A stretch of DNA of 64,000 nt. Source: Argopecten irradians (lineage: Eukaryota > Mollusca > Bivalvia > Pectinida > Pectinidae). This document shows, piece after piece, positions 1-13,840 of the stretch (the first letter of the stretch is position 1; the number at the start of each line of letters is the position of its first letter). A model generated the notes under the pieces. That model searched no databases, had not been told where the DNA came from, and was given only the letters and a program-made list of their open reading frames with translations. The position numbers and the translations under genes were made by a program. The stretch spans positions 6,014,383 to 6,078,382 of the forward strand of contig NC_091139.1 in NCBI RefSeq assembly GCF_041381155.1, read 5' to 3'.

Positions 1-3000
1 ATCAATACAACAATGCGCCATGCGACAGTGCAACATTATGCCATGCAACAGTCCGACAATGCGCTATGCGACAAAAACATTGTCACATGGCGCATTGTCG
101 AGTTATCGCATGGCGTAAAGTCTATAAAATTGATAAAAATTCATTATTTAGAATAGTTTCTTAACAAATACTTAAATCAATGTATACTTACCTAAATGCT
201 GTTGGTAGTTTTTCACGACTCCAGTTAACCATTCATGGAGGTTAACCATGAGTCGACATCTAAGGATGCTTACCATGTTGCCCTTTCTGTCGTCACTCGG
301 GTCTCGGAAAACTGAAACATATAGTCTTCAAAAATGGCCACCCAACGTGGTTACCATTTGCAGAGAAAGAAGTATATTATTATTGTAATAACAGTATATA
401 TGACTTGCGTATTTCGAAACATCAATGAATACGACAATGAGTCATGCGACAGTGCGCCAATATGTCATGCGACAGTGAGACAAATTCAATATTAATAACA
501 GTGTTTTTACAATTAATATGAGCAGATATTCTGGATATATGTTTGTCACGTTTTTATACTTACCTAAATGCAGTTTGTACTTCGTGACGATTTCAGTTTA
601 CCATTCATGGAGGTGAACCATCCGTCGTCATCCAAGGATGCTTACCATGTTGCCATTCCTGTCGTCACTCGGGTCTCGGAAAACTGAAACATATGGTACG
701 GCCACCTCTCGTGGTTACCATTTACGAGAGAAAGCAGTATATAATTAGTGTGATAGCAGTATGTATGATGTGCTTATTTCGAGACATCAATCAATACTAC
801 AATGCGAAATGCGACAGTCCGACATTATGCCATGCAACAGTCCGACAATGCGCTATGCGACAAACACATTGTCACATGACGCATTGTCGAGTTGTCGCAT
901 ACCGTATAGTCGATCAAATGGATGAAAATTCATTATTTAGAATATTTTCTTTACAAAAACTTAAGTTAAAGTATACTTACCTAAATACAGTTGGTAGTTT
1001 TTCACGACTCCAGTTAACCATTCATGGAGGTTAACAATGAGTCGACATCTAAGGATGCTTACCATGTTGCCCTTTCTGTCGTCACTCGGGTCTCAGAAAA
1101 CTGAAACATATAGACTCTAAAAACGGCCACCGTACGTGGTTACTATTTGCGAGAGAAAGAAGTATATAATTAGTGGAGGCGAACCATCCGTCGTCATTCA
1201 AGTATGTTTACCATGTTGCCCTTCCTGTCGTCACTCGGGGCTCGAAAAACTGAAACATAGTCTCCAACAACGACCAGGACTCGTTGTTACCATTTGCGAG
1301 AGAAAGAAGTATATAACTAGCGTGATAGCAGTATATATCACGTCCTTATTTCGAAACGTCAATGAATACGACAATGGGTCATGCAACAGTGCGACAATAT
1401 GTCATTTGACAAGTACGACAATGCGCTATGTAACAAACACACTGTCGCATGGCGCATGTCGAGTTGTCGAATGACTTATAGTTGCACAAAATGATAAATA
1501 TTCATTATTTAGAATAATTCCTTTACAAATACGTAAGTTAAAGTATACTTACCTATATGCAGTTGGTAGTTTTTCACGACTCTTTTTTACCATTCATGAA
1601 GGAGAACCATCCGTCGTCATCCAAGGATGCTTACCATTTGCCTTCCTGTCGTCACTCGGGTCTCAGAATACTGAAAAATATAGTCACCAACAAGGGCCAT
1701 GTTTTCGTGGTTACCATTTGCGTGAGAAGAAAAATATATAATTATATATAATGGCAAATCAATCAATACACTACAATGCGCCATGCGACAGTGCAACATT
1801 ATGCCATGCAACAGTCCGACAATGCGCTATGCGACAAAAACATTGTCACATGGCGCATTGTCGAGTTATCGCATGGCGTATATATAGAATAAGTATACTT
1901 TAAATTTAGTTTTTCACGACTCCAGTTAACCATTCATGGAGGTTAACCATGGAGTCACATCTAAGGATGCTTACCATGTTGCCCTTTCTGTCGTCACTCG
2001 GGTCTCAGAAAACTGAAACATATAGACTCTAATATAAACGGCCACGACGTACGACGTGGTTACTATTTGCGAGAGTCAAGCTATGCAATAAGAAGTATAT
2101 TGTCGAATTAGCACAAATGATACAAATTCATTATTTAGAACAGTGTCTGCTTACAATTAAAACTGAGCAGGTATTTTGGATATACAGCTTGTTCACGTTT
2201 TTTTACTTACCTAAATGCAGTTTGTAACGATTCATGGAGCGTGAACCATCCGTCGTCATCCAAGGATGCTTACGAAATGTTGCCATTCCTGTCGTCACTC
2301 GGGTCTCGGGAAAACTGAAACATATGGTTTCTCCAAAAACGGCCACCTCACGTGGTTACCATTTTGTGAAAGGCAGAAGTGTATAATTAATGTGAAACGC
2401 AGTATATATGATGTGCTTATTTCGAGATATCAATCAATACAACAATGCGCCATGCGACAGTGCAACATTATGCCATGCAACAGTCCGACAATGCGCTATG
2501 CGACAAAAACATTGTCACATGGCGCATTGTCGAGTTATCGCATGGCGTAAAGTCGATAAAATTGATAAAAATTTCATTATTTAGATAGTTTCTTAACAAA
2601 TACTTAAATCAAAGTATACCAACCTAAATTTTGCAGTTGGTAGTTTATTCACGACTCCAGTTTACCATTCATGGAGGATTAACCATGAGTCCACATCCAA
2701 GTATGCTTACCATGTTGCCTTTCCTGTCGTCACTCGGGTCTCAGAAAACTGAAACATATAGACTCTAAAAACCGCCACATTACGTGGTTACCATTTGCGA
2801 GAGAAAGAAGTATATAATTAGTGTGATAGCAGTTTATATGACGTGCTTATTTCGAAACGTCAATGAATACGACAATGTTTCATGCGACAGTGCGACAATA
2901 TGTCATGCGAATAATACTAACAATGCGCATGCTATGGCGCAAATACGAGTTGTCAATGCGTGCTATGCAATAAACACTTTTCGCATGACGCAGGTTTTGT

Positions 3001-6000
3001 CGAGTTGGTCGCATGGCGTGGTAGTGTGCACAAACCATGATGAAACAATTCATTATTAGAATTATGTTTCCCCTTCTGTTACAATTAAAACTGATAAGTT
3101 AAAGTATAGCTTACCTAAATGCAGTAATTGAATTATGTTTTATCATAAAAATCCAGCTTTTAACCAATTCATGTCAGAGTGGTTAAACCATGAGTCGTCA
3201 TCTAAGTTCAATGCTTACCACATGTCGCAAGGCGCACAGTTTCTGTCGTCACTCTGGTGTCTCGGAAAACTGAAACATATAGTCTTTCAAAAATGGCCAC
3301 CACACGTTGTTACCATTTGCCAGAGAGTGAGAATGGTATATAATTATTGTAATAACAGTATATATGAAAACTTGCTTATTTCGAAAACGCCCATCAATCA
3401 TAGACAATGATTAAATGTTGATAGCAAGTAGATGTGGCGTATTTCGAGATATGTCATGCGACATTATGCCATTCACGCAACCATTATGCCATGCAACAGC
3501 CGACATGCGGCTATGCGACAAATTCAAACATTATCAATGTCGCATTGTCTTATCGCAAGGCGTATAAGTTGAGTAAAATTATAAATATATTCAATTTGTC
3601 AGAATTTTTTATAACTAATACTAAATCTCAAAGCATACCTACCTAGATGCCGTTGAGGTGAGTTTTTCACGTATTTCAGTTTACCATTCATGGAGGTGAA
3701 ACCATGCTGTCGACATCCAAGGATGCATACCATGTTGCCCTTCCTGTCGTCACTCGGTCTCAGAAAACTAAAACATAGTGGTAGCTAAAACGCGGGCCAC
3801 CCGTAACGTGGTTACCATTTGCCAGAGAAAGAAGTATATAATTAGTGTGATAGCAGTAATAGATGATGTTCTTATTTCGATACGTCAATGAATACAGAAC
3901 AATGTCCATGCGACAGTGCGACAATAAGTCATGGCAGAAAATGCAACAATATGCTATGCGAAAATTACGACAATACGCCAAATACAACAAACACGACTTG
4001 ACCACATGGCGCATGTGTCGAGTTGAGTCGCATGCCGTATAGTCGCACAAATTGATAAAATTCATTTATTTAGAATAGTTTTTTCTTTACAATAAACTGA
4101 GAAAGTATAGTGTATACTAACCTAAATGCAGTTTTTATTTTTACCAATGCCTCTTTTTTACCATCTTCATCAGGAGGTGAAGCCATCCGTCGTCATCCAA
4201 TGATGCTTACCATGTTGCCCTGCCTGTCTTCACTCGGTTCTCGAAAAACTGAAACAATAGTTTCCAAAAACAGCCACCTCCACGTGGTTACCATTTGCGA
4301 AGAGAAAGAAGTGTATATAATTATTGTGATAAGCAGTATATTAATGATGGTGCTTATTTCCGAAAACGACAATGAATACGACGATGGACATTGGAAACAT
4401 GTGGCGCCATTATGGCCATGCGACAGTTCGACAAAAATGCCATTTGAAACAAGTAAACGGACGAGACGACAATGCAATCTGCAACAAACCACACTAATCC
4501 GCATTGCATGCCGCATTGTCGAGTTATCAAATGGACTTAATAGTTGCGACAAATTTTATAAAAATTCATTATTTATAATAATTTCTATTCTTTACAAATT
4601 AGTCAGTTAAATTATAAGCTACCCTATATGCAGTTTGATAGATTATTGTCACTGACTCTTTTTTACCATTCATGAAGTTTTAACCATGACCGTCGACATC
4701 TAAGGATAGCTTACTCATTTATGCTCTCTCTGTCGTCACTGTGTCTCGGAAAACCTTGGAAACAATAAAGACTTCCAACAACCTGCCACGTTTACGTTGT
4801 TAACCAATTGCGTGAAAAAAGAAGTAAAAAGATAAATGTAATTGGCAATAAGATAAATGACGTGCTTATTTTCGATACGGTCAATGAACAATGACTAATT
4901 TTTTCATGCGACATTGCGACAATATTTTGTAAGTCCGAAAGTTATAATAGTTACTGATTTCTATGATGTATATTTGATTTAGGCATTGTCGCACTGTCTC
5001 ATGGTGCGACAATGAGACATTGATACAATAGAGCTACTTTTTAAATTACGTCAAGTTAAAAAGTATACTTACCTAAATGCACTTGGTAGTTTTTCACATG
5101 ACTCCAGTTTACCATTCATGGAGGTGAACCATCCATCGTCATCCAAGGATGCTTACTTATGTTTATTTCTGTCGTCACTCGGGTCTCGGAAAACTGAAAC
5201 ATATAGTCTCCAACAACGGCCACATCCAAGTGGTTACCATTTGCATCATTGAGAATAATAATATGAATCCTTATTTGATAATAAAATGTCATATAATATA
5301 TTGTAAATTTTTCTACATTATTTTTCGCATTAAAAACACAATGCGAATACACATGAGTCATGCGATGCTTATGTCATGCGACAGTGAACAATTATAATTG
5401 CACAAATTGCATGTATTCGTATTAATAATGGCAGATATTCTGGATATTGTTTCAATACTTACCTAAATGCAGTTTGTAGTTTTTTTCAAGTGACATCTCA
5501 TTTACCATTCATGGAGGTGAACATCCGTCGTCATCCAAGGATGCTTACCATGTTGCCCTTCCTGTCGTCACTCGGGTCTCGCTGAAAATATATCTCAAAA
5601 CAACGCCACGTTTCGTGGTTACCATTTGCGAAAGAAGAAAGCATTAAATGTTGTGCATATATTGATTGAAAATGTTAAATATGATTTTCAGTATACCATT
5701 CACTAATGCATGGAGTTGAACAATCCGTCGTCATCCAAGGATGCTTCCCATGTTGCCCTTCCTGTCGTCACTCGGGTCTCGGAAAACTGAAACATATAGT
5801 CTCCAACAAGGGCCACGTTTCGTGGTTACCATTTGCGAGAGAAGAAAATATATCATTACTGTAATGGCAATATATATTTGAAGTCCTTATTTCGAAACGC
5901 CATTCAATATGGCTGACTTTTCCTCGCATTTGATAAGTCGAAAATTAGATATTTCTGATTTTCTATGGTGATTGATTTAGACTTTGTCGCACTGTCGCAT

Positions 6001-9000
6001 GGGCGACAATACGACATTGGAACAATGAGCCATGCGACAAACACACTGTCGCAAGGCACATTATCGCACTGTCGCATGGCACATTTGCGTACAAATTAAT
6101 GAAAATACATTAACCCTGCAGATAATACTGGGTGTTTGTCACAGTGAGAGTATACTTACCTAAATGCACTAGGTAGTTATTCAAGACTCTCAGTTTACCA
6201 TTTATGGAGGTGAAGCATCCATCGTCATCCAAGGATGCTTACCGTGTTGCCCTTCCTGTCGTCACTCGGGTCTCGGAAAACTGAAACATATAGTCTCCAA
6301 CAACGGCCACGTTTCGTGGTTACCATTTGCGAGAGAAGAAAATAATATAATTATTGTAATGGGAATATATATATGAAGTGCTTATTTTAACACGTCAATC
6401 AATATGGCCGACTTTCACTTCTATTTGATAAGAAGAGCTTTAGATATTTCTGATTTCTATGGTGATTGATTAAGGCTTTGTCGCACTGTCGCATTGGCGA
6501 CAATCCGACATTGGGACAATGAGCCATGCGACAAACACACTGTTGCATTGCACATTATCGCACTGTCGCATGGCACATTTGCGTACAAATCGATGAAAAT
6601 GCATTAACCTGGCAGATATACCGGGTGTTGTCACAGTGGGAGTATACTTACCTAAATGCACTTGGTAGTTTTACAAGACTCTCAGTATACCATTCATGGA
6701 CGTGAACCATCCGTCGTCATCCAAGGTTGCTTATCATGTTGCCCTTCCTGTCGTCACTTGGTTTTCGAAAAACTGAAAGATATAGTCTCCAACAACGGCC
6801 ACGTTTCGTGGTTACCATTTGCGAGAGAAAAAAATATATCATTACTGTAATGGCAATATATATTTTAAGTGCTTATTTTCGAAACGTCATTCAATATGGC
6901 TGACTTTCCCTTGCAGCTGTTAAGTCAAAACTTTAGATATTTCTGATTTCTATGGTGATTGCTTTAGGCTTTGTCGCACTGTCGCATGGGCGACAAAGCG
7001 ACATTGGAACAATGAGCCATGTCACAAACACAATGTCGCATGGCACATTATCGCACTGCCGCATGGCACATTTGCGTACAAATTGATGAAAATGCACATA
7101 AATGAAGATATATCTGATTTCTATGGTGATTGATTTAGGCTTTGTCACACTGTCGCATTGCACATTATCGCACTGTCGCATGGCACATTTGCGCACAAAT
7201 TGATGAAAACACATTAATCTGGCAGATACATCGCGTATTGATACAGTGAGAGTATATTTACCTTAATGCACTTGGTAGTTTTTCAAGACTCTCAGTATAC
7301 CATTCATGGAGGTGAACCATCCATCGTCATCCAAAGTGATCGTCATCCAAACCATGTTGCCCTTCCTGTCGTCACTCGGTTCTCGGAAAACTGAAAGATA
7401 TAGTCTCCAACAACGGCCACGTTTCGTGGTTACCATTTGCGAAAGAAAATATATCATTACTGTAATGGCAATATATATTTTAAGTGCTTATTTCGAAACG
7501 TCATTCAATATGGCTGACTTTCCCTTGCAGTTGATAAGTCGAAAATCAGATATTTCTGAATTCTATGGTGATTGATTTAGGCTTTGTCGCACTGTCGCAT
7601 GGGCGACAATACGACATTGAAACAATAAGCCATGCGACAAACACACTGTTGCATGGCATATTATCGCACTGTCGCATGGCACATTTGCGTACAAATTGAT
7701 GAAAAAACATTAACCTGGCAGATATACCGGTTATTGTCACAGTGAGAGTATACTTACCTAAATGCACTTGGTAGTTTTTCAAGACTCTCAGTATACCATT
7801 CATGCAGGTGAACCATCCGTCGTCATCCAAGGATGCTTACCATGTTGACCTTCCTATCGTTACTCGGGTCTCCAGTATACCATTCATGGAATTTAACAAT
7901 CCATCGTCATCCAAGGATGTTTAACATGTTGCACTTCCTGTCGTCACTCTGGTCTCGGAAAACTGAAAGATATAGTCTCGGACAACGGCCACGTTTCGTG
8001 GTTACCATTTGCGTGAGAAGAAAATATGTCATTACTGTAATGGCAATATATATATATCAAGTGCTTATTTTAACACGTCAATCAACATGGCCGACTTTCC
8101 TTTCCATTTGATAAGTCGAAAGTTAGATATTTCTTATTTCTATGGTGATTGATTAAGGCTTTGTCGCACTGTCGCATTGGCGACATGACGACAATACAAC
8201 AATGAGCCATGTGACAAACACACTGTCGCATGGCACATTATTGCAATGTCGCATGGCACATTTGCGTACAAATTGATGAAAATGCATTAACCTGGCAGAT
8301 ATACCAGGTGTTGTCACAGTGAGAGTATACTTACATAAATGCACTTGGTAGTATTTCACGACTCCAGTATACCATTCATGCAGGTGAACCATCCGTCGTT
8401 ATCCAATGATGCTTACTATGTTGCACTTCCTATCGTCACTCGGTTCTCCAGTAAACCATTCATGGAGTTGAACAATCCGTCGTTATCCAAGGATGCCTCC
8501 CATGTTGCATTTCCTGTCGTCACTCGGTTCTCGGAAAACTGAAAGATATAGTCTCCAACAAGGGCCACGTTTTGTGGTTACCATTTGCGAGAGAAGAAAA
8601 TATATCATTACTTTAATGGCAATATATATTGGAAGTCCTTATTTCGAAACGCCATTCAATATGGCTGACTTTTCCTCGCATTTGATAAGTCGAAAATTAG
8701 ATATTTCTGATTTCTATGGTAATTGATTTAGCCTTTATCGCACTGTCGCATGGGCGACAATGCGACATTGGAACAATGAGCCATGCGACAAACACAATGT
8801 CGCATGGCACATTATCGCACTGTCGCATTGGCACATTTGTGCACAAATTGATGAAAATGCATTAACCTGGCAGATACATCGGGTGTTGTCACAGTGAGAG
8901 TATACTTACCTAAATGCACTTGGTAGTTATTCAAGACCCTCAGTTTACCATTTATGGAGGTGAAGCATCCATCGTCATCCAAGGATGCTTACCGTGTTGC

Positions 9001-11066
9001 CCTTCCTGTCGTCATTCGGGTCTCAGAAACTGAAACATATAGTCTCCAACAACGGCCACGTTTCGTGGTTACCATTCGCGTGAGAAAAAAATATATAATT
9101 ATTGTAATGGGAATATATATATGAAGTGCTTATTTTAACACGTCAATCAATATGGCTGACTTTCCCTTCTATTTGATAAGAAGAACTTTAGATATTTCTG
9201 ATTTCTATGGTGATTTATTTAGGCTTTGTCGCACTGTCGCATTGGCGACAATGCGACATTGGGACAATGAGCCATGCGACAAACACACTGTTGCATTGCA
9301 CATTATCGCACTGTCGCATGTCACATTTGCGTACAAATTGATGAAAATGCATTAACCTGGCAGATATACCGGGTGTTGTCACAGTGGGAGTATACTTACC
9401 TAAATGCACTTGGTAGTTTTACAAGACTCTCAGTATACCATTCATGGACGTGAACCATCCGTCGTCATCCAAGGTTGCTTATCATGTTGCCCTTCCTGTC
9501 GTCACTTGGTTTTCGAAAAAATGAAAGATATAGTCTCCAACAAGGGCCACGTTTCGTGGTTACCATTTCCGAGAAAAGAAAATATATCATTACTGTAATG
9601 GCAATATATATTTTAAGTGCTTATTTCGAAACGTCATTCAATATGGCTGACTTTCCCTTGCAGCTGTTAAGTCAAAAGTTAGATATTTCTGATTTCTATG
9701 GTGATTGCTTTAGGCTTTGTCGCACTGTCGCATGGGCGACAAAGCGACATTGGAACAATGAGCCATGTCACAAACACAATGTCGCATGGCACATTATCGC
9801 ACTGCCGCATGGCACATTTGCGTACAAATTGATGAAAATGCACATAAATGAAGATATATCTGATTTCTATGGTGATTGATTTAGGCTTTGTCACACTGTC
9901 GCATTGCACATTATCGCACTGTCGCATGGCACATTTGCGCACAAATTGATGAAAATACATTAATCTGGCAGATACATCGCGTATTGATACAGTGAGAGTA
10001 TATTTACCTTAATGCACTTGGTAGTTTTTCAAGACTCTCAGTATACCATTCATGGAGGAGAACCATCCATCGTCATCCAAAGTTGCTTACCATGTTGCCC
10101 TTTCTGTCGTCACTCGGTTCTCGGAAAACTGAAAGATATAGTCTCCAACAACGGACACGTTTCGTGGTTACCATTTGCGAAAGAAAATATATCATTACTG
10201 TAATGGCAAAATATACATTGAAACAATAAGCCATGCGACAAACACACTGTTGCATGGCATATTATCGCACTGTCGCATGGCACATTTGCGTACAAATTGA
10301 TGAAAAAACATTAACCTGGCAGATATACCGGTTATTGTCACAGTGAGAGTATACTTACCTAAATGCACTTGGTAGTTTTACAAGACTCTCAGTATACCAT
10401 TCATGCAGGTGAACCATCCGTCGTCATCCAAGGATGCTTACCATGTTGACCTTCCTATCGTTACTCGGGTCTCCAGTATACCATTCATGGAATTTAACAA
10501 TCCATCGTCATCCAAGGTTGCTTATCATGTTGCACTTCCTGTCGTCACTCTGGTCTCGGAAAACTGAAACATATAGTCTCGGACAACGGCCACGTTTCGT
10601 GGTTACCATTTGCGTGAGAAGAAAATATGTCATTACTGTAATGGCAATATATATATCAAGTGCTTATTTTAACACGTCAATCAACATGGCCGACTTTCCT
10701 TTCCATTTGATAAGTCGAAAGTTAGATATTTCTTATTTCTATGGTGATTGATTAAGGCTTTGTCGCACTGTCGCATTGGCGACATGACGACAATACAACA
10801 ATGAGCCATGTGACAAACACACTGTCGCATGGCACATTATTGCACTGTCGCATGGCACATTTGCGTACAAATTGATGAAAATGCATTAACCTGGCAGATA
10901 TACCAGGTGTTGTCACAGTGAGAGTATACTTACATAAATGCACTTGGTAGTTTTTCACGACTCCAGTATACCATTCATGGAGGTGAACCATCCGTCGTCA
11001 TCCAAGGATGCTTACTATGTTGCCCTTCCTGTCGTCAAATGGATCTTGGAAAACTGAAACATATAG
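1..11066. repeat. Satellite array, about 0.3-0.6 kb monomers
   Basis: About 25 copies of one monomer follow head to tail. Each copy has a segment starting near TTACCATTCATGGAGGTGAA, then a block reading GTCGTCACTCGG, then CGTGGTTACCATTTGCGAGA, then an AT-rich spacer, then a CpG-rich block of interleaved GCGACA and TGTCGC motifs. The GTCGTCACTCGG landmark recurs at about 648, 1077, 1648, 1990, 2726, 3248, 3751, 5564, 5766, 6258, 6751, 7367, 7940, 8518, 9008, 9501, 10106, 10541 and 11029, so spacing varies from about 200 to 620 bp. Short open frames on both strands recur with the monomer and are by-products of the repeat. The array runs off the left edge of the window and ends abruptly near 11066. 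Confidence 0.93.
5690..11040. repeat. Higher-order repeat, five monomers of about 2.75 kb
   Basis: Within the satellite, landmarks at 5766, 6258, 6751 and 7367 recur at 8518, 9008, 9501 and 10106, offsets of 2752, 2750, 2750 and 2739 bp. Variant bases private to single monomers are shared between the two blocks, for example GGAGGTGAAGCATCCATCG at about 6207 and 8955. Monomer lengths in the first block are about 492, 493, 616, 573 and 578 bp. The second block lacks about 145 bp near 10208, shortening later offsets to about 2600. The unit of amplification here is therefore a five-monomer block rather than the single monomer. Confidence 0.88.
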
Positions 11067-11379
11067 TTAATTAATATAATTAAATTGTAATCAATATCAA
11101 ATGGATTGAGAGACACTCGGTTAACTGTTTTCAGCTTGCTGTTCAAGTGTAAAATGATCGATCAATTTCAATTACAGCGATACCGCTTATTATTTAGCAA
11201 AACTTGTAACGGTAAATAGTTTGGATCCCTTTGATCTCCTGCACAACTCGGCGACGATCAGTTTGCAAAACGTTTTTGATTGGCTGACCAATGAAGGGGA
11301 GACAATACATCTCAGGACCCCCTGTATAGATAGCAAGATATTTGTATAAAGATAAATTAGATGCCATCATAAAACAAGA

Positions 11380-13290
11380 GATCTGGATCTTGGCGCCCGC
11401 CAAAGAATGATATATATCTGACAAAGGAAAGATGGATCTTTTCTCTACTTTTTAAACTTTTTCAAACATACTACATATAAAATTTGAGACAGATCGCTTC
11501 AGTACCTTTTGAGAAATAGCGGTAACAAACTTCAACTATCAAAATCCAAGATGACTCCTTGGCGGTCATCTTGTTGATCAATCGGTCCCAAATCACAATA
11601 TGCACAACTAGGGACCTAGGGGAACCTACATGTGAAATTTGAGAAAGATCCATTCAATACTTTCTGAGAAATAGCGATAACAAACTTTAAATATAAAAAT
11701 CCAAGATGACTGCCTGGCAGCAATTTTGTTGACCGATCGGTCCCAAATCACAATATGCACAACTAGGGCCCTAGGGGAACCTACATATGAATTTTGAGAC
11801 AGATCCCTTCAGTACTTTCTGAGAAATAGCGATAACAAATTTTGAATAACAAAATCCAAAATGGCTGCCTGGCGGCCATCTTGTTAACCGATTGGTCCCA
11901 AAATGCAATATGCACAACCAGGTCCCTAGGGGAACCTACATATGAAATTTGAGACAGATCCCTTCAGCACTATCTGAGAAATAGCCATAACAAACTTTAA
12001 CTATCGAAATCCAAGATGGCGGCCTGGCGGCCATCTTGTTCACCGATTGGTCCAAAAATGCAATATGCACAACAAGGGCCCTATGGGAACCTTCATATTA
12101 AATTTGAGAAAGATCCCTTCAGCACTTTTTGAGAAATGGGGATATCAAACATTAACTATCAAAATCCAAGATGACCGGACCAAGGGTAACCTCCATGTGA
12201 AGTTTGAACAAAATTCCTTCTGTAGTTCTCAAGAAATATCGATAACAAACTTCAACTGCCAAAATCAAAGATGGCTGCCTGGCGGCCATCTTGTTTTTCC
12301 GATCAGCCGCAAAATCTGTATGGCACAACTAGGGACCAAGGGTAGCCTCCATGTGAAGTTTGAACAAAATCCCTTCAGTAGTTCTCAAGAAATATCGATA
12401 ACAAACTTCAACTGCGAAAATCAAAAATGGCAGCCTGGCGGCCATCTTGTTGTACCGATCAGCCGCAAAATCTGTATGGCATAACTAGGGACCAAGGGTA
12501 ACCTCCATGTGAAGTTTGAACAAAATCCCTTCAGTAGTTCTCAAGAAATATCGATAACAAACTTCAACTGCGAAAATCAAAAATGGCTGCCTGGCGGCCA
12601 TCTTGTTTTACCGATCAGCCGCAAAATCTGTATGGCACAACTAGGGACCAAGGGTAACCTCCATGTGAAGTTTGAACAAAATCCCTTCAGTAGTTCTCAA
12701 GAAATATCGATAACAAACTTCAACTGCCAAAATCAAAGATTGCTGCCTGGCGGCCATCTTGTTTTTCCGATCAGCCTCAAAATCTGTATGGCACAACTAG
12801 GGACCAAGGGTAACCTCCATGTGTAGTTTGAACAAAATACCTTTAGTAGTTCTCAAGAAATATCGATAACAAACTTCAACTGCCAAAATCAAATATGGCT
12901 GCCTGGCGGCCATCTTGTTTTTCCGATCAGCCTCAAAATCTGTATGGCACAACTAGGGACCAAGGGTAACCTTCATGTGAAGTTTGAACAAAATTCCTTC
13001 AGTAGTTCTCAAGAAATATCGATAACAAACTTCAACTGCCAAAATCAAAGATGGCTGCCTGGCGGCCATCTTGTTTTTCCGATCAGCCTCAAAATCTGTA
13101 TGGCACAACTAGGGACAAAGGGGACCCTCCATGTGAAATTTGAACAAAATCCCTGCAGCAGTTTTTAAGAAATAGTGATAACAAGCATTGTTTACGGACG
13201 GACGACGGACGACGGACCAAGGACCACGGACCACGGACGCAGGGCGATTTGAATAGCCCACCATCTGATGATGGTGGGCTAAAAACACCT
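11380..13290. repeat. Dispersed element carrying a 155/156-bp tandem array
   Basis: The landmark GATAACAAAC recurs at 11521, 11676, 11831, 11986 and 12141 (155-bp spacing), then 12241 (one short 100-bp unit), then 12397, 12553, 12709, 12865, 13021 and 13177 (exactly 156 bp each). Every unit holds a dyad around GGCGGCCATCTTG. The 156-bp units are nearly identical and divisible by three, which is why long artificial open frames appear at 12047-12484, 12509-12826 and 12944-13168; they are not genes. The left border has GATCTTGGCGCCC near 11392. The right border has a GGAC-rich run (13195-13240) and a hairpin at 13253-13281. A reverse-oriented relative lies at 17515-17950, so this is a mobile or dispersed family. 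Confidence 0.87.
13253..13281. other. Perfect hairpin at the end of the tandem-repeat element
   Basis: TAGCCCACCATC and GATGGTGGGCTA are perfect inverted arms of 12 nt around a four-base loop TGAT. The hairpin lies just after the GGAC-rich tract and appears to mark the right end of the 11380-13290 element. A short stem-loop near one terminus is a Helitron-like trait, but no clear CTRR end or opposite TC terminus was found, so the class is left open. Confidence 0.6.
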
Positions 13291-13840
13291 AATTCTAAAT
13301 TCACAAAAATTATATTACAAAAAGGTACAGTGACAATATACTAAAGAATTATAACTAAAAATCATAACGAAATGTTTCTTATGTTTTTATCTTAAACCAT
13401 GATGAATGAGTAAGAGAATGAAAGCAAATGAGTGTGGAATATATTCTGAAAACATACAATGATTATTTATAAGAAAAAAGAAAGCTAACAAAAGTATGGA
13501 AAAATGGATATACATGTAGATTGATTGACCAATATAAATCAGAAATTTGAATGGGAGTGTGAAAGTGAGTAAAAGTGTATGTATAGGAGTATATGTAATT
13601 ATATGTTTATATATACTGTAAAGATGAAATGATAAATGGGAAAAGGAAAAAAGAAATTAAAGCATTATCTATTAAAGGGAGGTAATGTTATAAAGGAATG
13701 GATTGTCTCCCCTAGATTAATGTTATAGAGTGGGAACAGTTTGTCTCCGTTTACGTATTACACAAACTACATGTATTAAATAATCTCTGGTAGCTTCTGA
13801 AAATAATCCTCAACCAGGATATTAAATCACCAAATATAAT
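13290..13840. other. AT-rich intergenic DNA, nothing recognised
   Basis: No open frame of note, no tandem period and no inverted repeat could be supported in this stretch. Confidence 0.5.

Noticed and set aside
693-10991. Many 60-130 codon open frames on both strands in the left satellite
   Set aside because: They recur with the monomer, occur on both strands, shift frame between copies and have no domain; they are by-products of the repeat.
1-11066. CRISPR-like array
   Set aside because: Units are hundreds of bases, spacers are not unique, and the sequence is eukaryotic.
12047-13168. Repetitive protein with 52-residue units
   Set aside because: Exists only because the 156-bp non-coding unit is divisible by three; older 155-bp units break it and no start or promoter is conserved.
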